Assembly (NCBI GenBank): GCA_011065005.1
Contig: JAAKFP010000110.1
Span: forward strand, 1-7,739
Direction: 5' to 3'
DNA: 7,739 nucleotides
Source: Chlamydiota bacterium
GTDB taxonomy: Bacteria > Chlamydiota > Chlamydiia > Chlamydiales > Waddliaceae
Part shown: in pieces, positions 1-4,306 of the stretch
Layout of the letters: the number at the start of each line of letters is the position of its first letter
Numbering within the stretch: position 1 is the first letter of the stretch
Notes under the pieces: generated by a model
The model's input: only the letters and a program-made list of their open reading frames with translations
What the model was told of the DNA's origin: nothing
The model's database searches: none
Position numbers and translations under genes: made by a program

Positions 1-2
1 GC

Positions 3-671
3 CTTGAAGAGCATATGGATCTGTTGGAAAGACTCCAAGGTGAAGTGGTGGTCCTGTCGGAATGTTCATGGGCTGTGCATCAGGAGAGGGAGACTCCCCT
101 TTCACAAAGACCTACGGTAGAGGATGAGAAGGAGTGGAGTCGTTTGTGTGATGGATTGGAGCAGATGGCTCAAAGGGTACGAGAGAGAGGGTTTGTCAGT
201 GCCTACCACCACCATATGGGAACGGTGATTCAGACGAAAGAAGATATCGACAAGTTGATGCAGCAAACAAGGACACTGGGGCTGTTGTTAGATACAGGAC
301 ACTTGGCTTATGCTGAAGCAGATCCGTTGGGTGTTTTGCGAGAACATATTTCTCGAGTCACACATGTTCATTGCAAATCGGTTCGTCCTTCTGTGCTTCG
401 CCAAAAATTGAAGGAGGACAGCAGCTTTTTTTCTGCTGTGGTCGATGGTGTTTTCACGGTTCCTGGCGATAAAGAGCAGCCTTCTTCAGAAGAAGCGATC
501 GATTTTGCACAGGTGATTAAAACGCTTGTTGCCGCTGATTATTCAGGTTGGGTTGTTATGGAGGCGGAGCAGGACCCTAGTAAAGCGGATCCCTTTACGT
601 ATGCTCAGCTGGGGTACGAGACACTGCATTCATTGTTGACCCAAAGGGAGTTTCAAACAACCCACTTCTGA
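3..671 (+). CDS. iolE: Inosose dehydratase (2-keto-myo-inositol dehydratase), C-terminal part
   Basis: Catalyses the second step of myo-inositol breakdown: dehydration of 2-keto-myo-inositol (scyllo-inosose) to the diketone taken up by IolD. The reading frame is open to the left edge, so the ATG at 15 is almost certainly internal. About 222 residues are visible, and the family is usually close to 300, so roughly 75 N-terminal residues lie outside. Family signatures seen, numbered from the ATG at 15, are VVVLSECSW near residue 12, YHHHMGTVIQ near 64, LLLDTGHLAYA near 90, HVHCKSVRP near 117 and VVMEAEQDP near 179. The His and Glu in these blocks match the metal-binding TIM-barrel (AP endonuclease 2-like) fold of IolE. 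It is convergent with the other iol genes of the window. The TGA stop lies 2 bp before a 59-bp palindromic repeat that may end its transcript. Identification is firm; the 5' end is missing. Confidence 0.93.
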   Translation, partial: LEEHMDLLERLQGEVVVLSECSWAVHQERETPLSQRPTVEDEKEWSRLCDGLEQMAQRVRERGFVSAYHHHMGTVIQTKEDIDKLMQQTRTLGLLLDTGHLAYAEADPLGVLREHISRVTHVHCKSVRPSVLRQKLKEDSSFFSAVVDGVFTVPGDKEQPSSEEAIDFAQVIKTLVAADYSGWVVMEAEQDPSKADPFTYAQLGYETLHSLLTQREFQTTHF

Positions 672-673
672 GC

Positions 674-732
674 AGCAATAAATTTGGGAGTACGGTGACA
701 AGTCCCCGTACTCCCAAACTCTTCGCGATCTT
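674..732. repeat. Short (internally deleted) copy of the palindromic repeat, hairpin between iolE and the HAD gene
   Basis: A 59-bp unit. Its first 22 bases equal 1687-1708 and its last 41 bases equal 1853-1893, the two sharing the four bases ACGG at the join. It therefore looks like the larger element at 1687-1893 minus 148 bp, deleted between ACGG direct repeats. It forms a perfect 13-bp stem, TTTGGGAGTACGG (683-695) with CCGTACTCCCAAA (706-718), around a 10-nt loop. It occupies the whole gap between the convergent stops of iolE and the HAD gene, and its last two bases form part of the HAD stop codon. A role as bidirectional terminator is plausible from position, but there is no clear T-run after the stem on either strand. 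Confidence 0.85.
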
Positions 733-1411
733 ATGAAGCGTCTAGTGCGGCCTCTACCTCATCCAGAATACCATTCAACCTTCCGAAAATCTCGGGCTTG
801 GCTGCAGTGTAAGATGCTCCTGGGACACGTGTCCTAGGATTTGTCTCCATGCGAATGGCTTTGAAACCTGCGATCTCAGCCCCTCTACAGTTTTCCTCCG
901 CGTCATCAATCAAGTATACGTTATCCTCCGTAACTCCCTGATCTCTGTACGTGCGTTTGAAATCCATAAGCATCGATAAAAACTTAGGTTTAGGTCTTTC
1001 CCTTATATCTTCCACGCCGAGTCGAAACCTGTTCTCAAAACCATCTAACTGGAACCCATCTCCGTACCAACTCTTCAATATGGGCAAGACCGCATCCTGC
1101 GTATAGCTTGCATTGGTCAAGACGCGCACATAGACGGCTTTCTCTTGTGCCCTGTGGTTAATAGCGCTGATTCTCTGGAATATCGCTCGAAACTCCGGTA
1201 AAGCAAACGCTGAGACCTTCTCAGCCCCACGTTCACTGCCAGAAACGGTTCTCTCTAGCACAGCCCTATTCACCACGCCCGGTCCGCTAACGCTTACGTC
1301 TGGTTCTGCGCTCTGGGAAGTCGGTAGCGGACTATACGGCGTAAGTTGTACAGCTGCGAGGGTTTCATCGAAATCAAAGTAAAGTACTTTTCTAGCTGCT
1401 GGGTTTGTCAT
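731..1411 (-). CDS. HAD-superfamily hydrolase (probable phosphatase)
   Basis: Predicted soluble cytoplasmic phosphohydrolase of 226 residues. The HAD motifs are all present and in order: motif I D13-F-D15-E-T17 near the N-terminus, motif II VLTNAS with Thr99, motif III lysine in RPKPKF (Lys141 or Lys143), and motif IV YLIDDAEEN with Asp169-Asp170. Asp13 would be the phosphorylated nucleophile and Asp15 the acid/base. Residues about 23-65 between motifs I and II form a Pro/Ser/Val-rich, low-conservation-looking stretch, perhaps a small cap or disordered loop. The ATG at 1411 is supported by AAGGAG (1420-1425 on the opposite strand) eight bases upstream. The stop abuts the 59-bp repeat. Substrate unknown. 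It is not an evident inositol-pathway enzyme: motif I is DFDET rather than the DxDG of beta-phosphoglucomutase. It stands alone, convergent with iolE, inside the repeat-rich stretch, so it may be an acquired gene. Confidence 0.8.
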   Translation of the reverse strand: MTNPAARKVLYFDFDETLAAVQLTPYSPLPTSQSAEPDVSVSGPGVVNRAVLERTVSGSERGAEKVSAFALPEFRAIFQRISAINHRAQEKAVYVRVLTNASYTQDAVLPILKSWYGDGFQLDGFENRFRLGVEDIRERPKPKFLSMLMDFKRTYRDQGVTEDNVYLIDDAEENCRGAEIAGFKAIRMETNPRTRVPGASYTAAKPEIFGRLNGILDEVEAALDAS

Positions 1412-1471
1412 CTATTCTTCTCCTTTTATTAGTTTTTTTAAGCAACTCCTATAGCGTCGTTTACTAACTAC

Positions 1472-1500
1472 ACTAAAACATATAAACACACTAACATCAA
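1472..1500 (-). promoter_or_regulatory. Possible promoter of the HAD gene
   Basis: On the minus strand TTGATG (1500-1495) and TTTAGT (1477-1472) are 17 bases apart in an A+T-rich stretch about 60 bases upstream of the HAD start codon. The -35 is a fair match to TTGACA, the -10 weak (four of six). Several other A+T-rich hexamers nearby could serve instead. Confidence 0.22.
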
Positions 1501-1556
1501 TATGTTAAGAAAATATAAAGATTGAGTAAAAATTCCGTAAAACTAGAGGGCATACC

Positions 1557-1625
1557 ATGTTTCAGCCCTATGTGCTTTTTGAAGATAAGTTGACTTTTTT
1601 GAAAAAGTCAATAAGTCACGTCTGA
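1557..1625 (+). CDS. Possible 22-residue small ORF or gene remnant
   Basis: The ATG at 1557 follows a strong Shine-Dalgarno sequence, AGAGGG (1545-1550), six bases upstream. It opens a 22-codon frame (begins MFQPYVLFEDK, ends KKSISHV) closed by TGA. The second half of the frame is a near-perfect palindrome, TTGACTTTTT (1590-1599) facing AAAAAGTCAA (1602-1611), which also belongs to a sequence seen again at 2921. No gene follows on the + strand for more than 2 kb apart from remnants, so it does not look like a leader peptide of anything present. It could be a true small gene, the decayed start of a lost gene, or chance. Confidence 0.2.
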   Translation: MFQPYVLFEDKLTFLKKSISHV

Positions 1626-1631
1626 ACCCCT
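1588..1631. repeat. Dispersed short repeat, copy 1 (with hairpin)
   Basis: The blocks AGTTGACTTTTTT, GTCAATAAGTCACG and ACCCCTC occur in the same order as the blocks at 2921-2964 (AGTTGGCTTTTTT, GTCAACAAGTCACG, ACCCCTC), with small gaps and single substitutions between. This copy contains a 10-bp stem with a 2-base loop (1590-1611). It may be the end of a mobile element or a terminator-like relic. Confidence 0.45.
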
Positions 1632-1686
1632 CGCAAGTAATGTACAAAAGAAAACCCTTACTCTAGACGAAAACATGTTTATGGTT

Positions 1687-1893
1687 AGCAATAAATTTGG
1701 GAGTACGGGGACTTGTCACCGTTTTGTTATCCATCGACTTGTCGATGGAATTCGAGGGCAACGTGCATCCACCACATTCTTTTGGTGTAATGTGTGATGG
1801 AAAAAACTCACATACCCAGAACATTGTTACCGACAAGTCGGCGACTATCAAAACGGTGACAAGTCCCCGTACTCCCAAACTCTTCGCGATCTT
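1687..1893. mobile_element. MITE-like palindromic element, full copy
   Basis: About 207 bp. The inverted arms 1696-1726 and 1849-1879 are perfectly complementary over 31 bp (outer end TTTGGGAGTACGGGGAC). The palindrome continues imperfectly inward: CGACTTGTCG at 1735-1744 faces CGACAAGTCG at 1831-1840, each itself self-complementary (CCATCGAC-TT-GTCGATGG at 1731-1748). The centre holds a weaker stem, CACATT with AATGTG. The flanks AGCAATAAA on the left and CTCTTCGCGATCTT on the right are shared with the short copy at 674-732, so they belong to the repeat unit; they match each other only loosely when inverted. No transposase is encoded. Frames stay open through it on both strands, which I attribute to its symmetry. 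No target-site duplication is obvious. A non-autonomous transposable element is the best reading; a cruciform regulatory repeat is the alternative. Confidence 0.72.
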
Positions 1894-1988
1894 TACGTAA
1901 AATTTTTGCAAGGTCCGGGGCCTGACATTCTGACATTTTTACAGTAGTTCCTGCAGGAGACAAGCAAAGGTAGCTTCATTAAAATGCA
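1894..1988. other. Intergenic stretch without a recognised gene
   Basis: Only small patterns are visible: the octamer CTGACATT twice in tandem (1922-1937) and the 10-bp palindrome TCCTGCAGGA (1949-1958). It lies downstream of the small gene ending at 1989. No convincing terminator, promoter or ORF was seen. Confidence 0.4.
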
Positions 1989-2306
1989 TCATAAATCTTC
2001 CCCTTCTTCCATAACATGTGCGTTGTCAATAGGTTCATGAGAATACCAGTCCTTATATGGCAGCGGCCTAAGAGGTTCATGAGAATACCAGTCCTCGCGT
2101 GATAGCAGCATCTTTTCTTTTCTAAGAACTTCTATTCTATGGGATACCTTTTGCGAAGTGCCATATTTTTTTAAGATCATAAGATGAATCAATTCAGGAT
2201 AACCCTTCCCTTCTGAATAGGTGTAGGAAGCTTCCAAATCCTTCTCATAATCCCTTGCCACATTTTCTTTTTGCTCTGGCGAAAGCTTTAGATCGTATGT
2301 TGGCAA
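1989..2306 (-). CDS. Small hypothetical protein with a DWYSHEP tandem repeat
   Basis: About 105 residues, no family recognised. The first two thirds is charged and probably helical (EQKENVARDYEKDLEA, then YPELIHLMILKKYG and VSHRIEVLRKEK), loosely like a small helical or winged-helix protein, but I would not assign a function. The C-terminus holds DWYSHEP twice (residues 72-78 and 86-92), encoded by an exact 23-bp repeat 42 bp apart (2031-2053 and 2073-2095), so a 14-residue unit duplicated recently. The tail is acidic (VMEEGEDL). The start is uncertain. The TTG at 2304-2306 is the first possible codon, has no good Shine-Dalgarno, and follows the upstream gene's TAA by one codon in the same frame; the next Met is at residue 43. 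It is either translated by coupling or reinitiation after the upstream gene, or is the separated C-terminus of one original protein. Confidence 0.5.
   Translation of the reverse strand: MPTYDLKLSPEQKENVARDYEKDLEASYTYSEGKGYPELIHLMILKKYGTSQKVSHRIEVLRKEKMLLSREDWYSHEPLRPLPYKDWYSHEPIDNAHVMEEGEDL
2031..2095. repeat. 42-bp tandem duplication inside the small hypothetical gene
   Basis: Two identical 23-bp segments (2031-2053 and 2073-2095) start 42 bp apart, in frame. They encode DWYSHEP twice with seven different residues (LRPLPYK) between. The identity at third codon positions points to a recent duplication. Confidence 0.85.
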
Positions 2307-2309
2307 GTA

Positions 2310-2777
2310 TTACCCATTGGAAATAATAGTATTGATCTCACTAGCTAGCCTGTCTATTTCTAATTTTTGTTTTTGGAAAGATTTTGAAGTCAACATTCTC
2401 TTCGTGAGTGCAGAATAAGAACGTCTGTCTGGTCCAGGGGGATCTTCGCAATCACCAGGACCCCAATGACCATCAATAAGAATGTCGAAAAAAGAAGGGC
2501 GGCGATCAACATAGAAAAAGCAGGAGTAAGGTGAGGTCTCGAGCTGACCCTTCATATTTTCGAAGGTTATTTTGACTGCCTCATCTACCTTGCGGGTTTG
2601 GGCGCCGCATGTAAAAAGATCTTTTATCCAGAACCAAGCTTTTCCCCACCACCAAAAAATGCCTTCGATACGTCCTTTACTGCCTGCCCTAATGCCATAT
2701 ACGTCGCTATGCGGTGAGAGACATTTGTAAATTTCAGTACAATTATCATGTATAGTCTTTTCATCTAACTTTATCAT
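2310..2777 (-). CDS. Hypothetical protein, 155 residues, aromatic-rich segment
   Basis: No family recognised. The ATG at 2777 is chosen over the TTG at 2783 because GAGG (2786-2789 on the opposite strand) lies eight bases before the ATG but only two before the TTG. Visible features are a Trp/Phe-rich stretch GIFWWWGKAWFWIKDLF at about residues 39-55, four cysteines (13, 19, 57, 86) plus Cys110, a Gly/Pro/Asp-rich loop IDGHWGPGDCEDPPGPDRR at 101-119, and a basic to amphipathic C-terminal helix (KSFQKQKLEIDRLASEINTI). The aromatic segment is too short and polar-flanked to call a transmembrane helix with confidence, and there is no signal peptide. The next gene begins one codon after its TAA in the same frame, so the two are transcribed together or were once one gene. 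The composition looks like a real protein. Confidence 0.6.
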   Translation of the reverse strand: MIKLDEKTIHDNCTEIYKCLSPHSDVYGIRAGSKGRIEGIFWWWGKAWFWIKDLFTCGAQTRKVDEAVKITFENMKGQLETSPYSCFFYVDRRPSFFDILIDGHWGPGDCEDPPGPDRRSYSALTKRMLTSKSFQKQKLEIDRLASEINTIISNG

Positions 2778-2798
2778 ATTCAAAACCTCAAAACACTC

Positions 2799-2827
2799 AT
2801 TATTAGCATCTTAACACATTTGCTAAT
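2799..2827 (-). promoter_or_regulatory. Possible promoter with overlapping dyad for the hypothetical gene pair
   Basis: On the minus strand TTAGCA (2826-2821) and AATAAT (2804-2799) are 16 bases apart, about 22 bases before the start codon at 2777. The same bases contain the 7-bp dyad ATTAGCA (2802-2808) and TGCTAAT (2821-2827), with a 12-bp centre, which could be an operator over the promoter. A 12-bp palindrome, ATATGGCCATAT, lies just upstream at 2828-2839. Confidence 0.28.
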
Positions 2828-2855
2828 ATATGGCCATATTTTTCAGAGGATAGAG

Positions 2856-2918
2856 ATGAGCTACAGAATCCACCGGATTAATAAGAAAAATGGTATCACA
2901 TACACAGGGCAGACGTGA
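2856..2918 (+). pseudogene. Probable N-terminal remnant of a transposase
   Basis: A 20-codon frame with a good Shine-Dalgarno (AGAGGA at 2845-2850, five bases before ATG). It begins MSYRIHRINKKNGITYT and hits TGA after GQT. The opening resembles, from memory, the N-termini of IS4/IS1634-type transposases, which start with a short basic segment followed by NKKxGxTY before the main domain. The rest of such a protein (several hundred residues) is absent. Directly after the stop comes the second copy of the short dispersed repeat, so this may be an IS whose interior was deleted. The identification rests on a short match and could be wrong. Confidence 0.4.
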
Positions 2919-2920
2919 CT

Positions 2921-2964
2921 AGTTGGCTTTTTTTAACCCCATAGGTCAACAAGTCACGACCCCT
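2921..2964. repeat. Dispersed short repeat, copy 2
   Basis: Same ordered blocks as 1588-1631 (AGTTGRCTTTTTT, GTCAAYAAGTCACG, ACCCCTC). Here the inner hairpin is reduced to GTTGGC facing GTCAAC. It lies 2 bp after the stop of the putative transposase remnant, consistent with an element end. Confidence 0.45.
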
Positions 2965-3060
2965 CACACCGCCAAAAATTGGGTTGAGAAGCTCCTCTCC
3001 AAGGAAAATTCCGATGACAGCACATCCTAAAAGGGTGAATATGGCCTGGGGCAAAAAAAT

Positions 3061-3240
3061 CTTTGGAGTGCGCGGAGCAATCCGCGCTTTTCGATGTGTA
3101 AGGATCTCTTTTGGCTCCGTAGTTTTTGGCCTGTGAATGCTTTCTAAGAGGTTTTTTTTGTAGAAGGGTTTTCTGCGAGATTGCTTACAAAAAAGGCCTC
3201 TCCGGATCGCAAAGCGCGGATTGCTCCGCGCACTCCAAAG
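3061..3240. mobile_element. Second MITE-like palindromic element
   Basis: The arms 3061-3090 and 3211-3240 are perfect inverted repeats over 30 bp, extended inward by four of five bases. Each arm also holds its own hairpin, GCGCGGA and TCCGCGC around a GCAA loop (TTGC on the other strand). Further in, 3147-3162 and 3186-3201 pair at 14 of 16 positions. The whole of about 180 bp can fold into one long structure or into separate arm hairpins. It lies just downstream of iolG and could end that transcript. No transposase is present and no target duplication is evident. In overall plan it mirrors the element at 1687-1893 but shares no sequence with it. Confidence 0.7.
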
Positions 3241-3292
3241 GCTTCGCGCTATCCTAAAAAACTCTCGATACAGCGTACGTTGGTTTCGGGTC

Positions 3293-4294
3293 TCAGGGTA
3301 CAGGAATAGTAACAGGTTGTCCTTTTTCTAGGGAGCTGTTGGCTGCTTCGGCGATGACCAATGCTTGTCGGCCATCTTTCCCGGAAACTTCGGGTTCTTT
3401 TCCCTTGAGAACGACCTCTTCGAAAAAGTGGTTGATTTCATGGCGATAAGCATCGTTATACCGTTCTGGAAAGCTAGGGTGGGGGTTGTCGGTCCTTACC
3501 CCTTCGCCAAAGGAAAATTCTACACTGGTAGGGGTGACGTTGTTGACGCGCAGCATTCCCTTTGCTCCAAATGCTTCAATCCGTTGGTCATAGCCATAGA
3601 CACTGCGTCGGCTGTTGTTGATGTGGCAAATGGCTCCACTTTTTGTTTTTAAGGTGATCATTGCGGTGTCGACATCTCCGAACTCTTTGAGTCTGGGATC
3701 GACAAGACAGCTTCCTGTGGCATACACCTCTGTGGGTTCTTCCTGAAGAAGCCAACGTGCGATGTCAAAATCGTGAATGGTCATGTCGCGGAACATTCCT
3801 CCGGAGGTTTTTAGGTAGGCGATATCGGGAAAAGGTGCATCTCGACTGGATATAGATAGAATTTCCATGGGGCCTATCGTTCCCTCAGAAATTTTGTTTT
3901 TTAAGGAGCGAAAGCTCGGGTCAAAACGTCGGTTAAAGGCTACGAAAAGGGGAACCCCACACTCTTCCACAACTTTTAAGCATTGGTCGATCCTTTTGAG
4001 GTCTAGGTCTATGGGCTTTTCACAGAAAATAGGTTTGCCAGCTTTTGCTGAGGCGATGATGAGGTCTGCGTGGGTAGCGGTGTTGCTCACGATGACGACG
4101 GCGTTGACATTTGTGTCGCTTAGAGCTTCCTCAGTGTTTTCGTAGATTTTTGCACCATATCGTTTGGCAACTCTTTCTGCGTTTTCCTTGATAGGGTCGA
4201 CAACGCCATAGAGACGGGCGTGTGGGCTATGGTGTATGTGTTCGGCATGGGACAGGCCCATTCTTCCACAGCCGATAAGGCATGCATTGATCAT
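3293..4294 (-). CDS. iolG: Myo-inositol 2-dehydrogenase (Gfo/Idh/MocA family)
   Basis: NAD-dependent oxidation of myo-inositol to scyllo-inosose, the entry step of the pathway, in the cytoplasm. The 333 residues are the normal family length. The N-terminal Rossmann domain has LIGCGRMG (6-13) and CEKPIDLD with the catalytic Lys93. The C-terminal domain has the block SGGMFRDMTIHDFD (164-177), supplying Asp170 and His174, the equivalents of the catalytic Asp/His of Bacillus IolG. INNSRRSVYGYDQRIEAFG (225-243) is typical of the inositol dehydrogenase branch rather than glucose-fructose or scyllo-specific relatives, although specificity for other inositols or sugars cannot be excluded. The ATG is preceded by AAGGAG six bases upstream, and that site overlaps the TAA of iolA, so translation is probably coupled. 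It is the last gene of the run; a palindromic element follows. Confidence 0.92.
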   Translation of the reverse strand: MINACLIGCGRMGLSHAEHIHHSPHARLYGVVDPIKENAERVAKRYGAKIYENTEEALSDTNVNAVVIVSNTATHADLIIASAKAGKPIFCEKPIDLDLKRIDQCLKVVEECGVPLFVAFNRRFDPSFRSLKNKISEGTIGPMEILSISSRDAPFPDIAYLKTSGGMFRDMTIHDFDIARWLLQEEPTEVYATGSCLVDPRLKEFGDVDTAMITLKTKSGAICHINNSRRSVYGYDQRIEAFGAKGMLRVNNVTPTSVEFSFGEGVRTDNPHPSFPERYNDAYRHEINHFFEEVVLKGKEPEVSGKDGRQALVIAEAANSSLEKGQPVTIPVP

Positions 4295-4300
4295 AAGTAA

Positions 4301-4306
4301 CTCCTT
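4301..4306 (-). promoter_or_regulatory. iolG ribosome binding site overlapping the iolA stop codon
   Basis: AAGGAG on the minus strand, six bases before the iolG ATG, shares two bases with the TAA of iolA (4305-4307). This fixes the iolG start and implies translational coupling of the two genes. Confidence 0.85.

Larger units (their letters stand above)
2896..3300 (-). other. Unassigned long open frame crossing the palindromic element
   Basis: Read on the minus strand, one frame has no stop from iolG's end (it enters from within iolG in another frame) through the whole element to TGA at 2896-2898, over 130 codons. It lacks an ATG start; TTG near 3053 is possible but has no Shine-Dalgarno. 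The part inside the element is very basic (for example SIHRPKTTEPKEILTHRK). The last 50 or so codons contain a hydrophobic run AIFTLLGCAVIGIFLG followed by EELLNPIFGGVRG, which could be a membrane-segment remnant. It is either the decayed 3' part of a lost gene into which the element inserted, or a chance open frame. The region is otherwise without a gene. Confidence 0.2.

Noticed and set aside
731..1411. HAD gene as the beta-phosphoglucomutase partner of the GH65 phosphorylase
   Set aside because: Tempting because the two activities are often linked, but motif I reads DFDET rather than DxDG, the cap region does not look like that family, and the gene is on a separate transcript in the accessory stretch.
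1663..1911. Overlapping ORFs on both strands (82 and 67 residues) across the first palindromic element
   Set aside because: The two peptides share similar ends only because the DNA is an inverted repeat; the strands mirror each other. There is no ribosome site or recognisable domain.
2923..3030. + strand open frame ending with AKNWVEKLLSKENSDDSTS
   Set aside because: It looks protein-like at its end but is only about 35 codons, has no start codon, and overlaps the minus-strand frame; I cannot choose between them and do not call it.
674..3240. CRISPR array
   Set aside because: The repeats are few, inverted or widely spaced, with no regular repeat-spacer pattern and no cas genes.
3365..4145. 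+ strand ORFs over iolG (3365-3652, 3867-4145) and 4236-4478 over the iolG/iolA junction
   Set aside because: Antisense shadows of iolG and iolA; no independent coding features.
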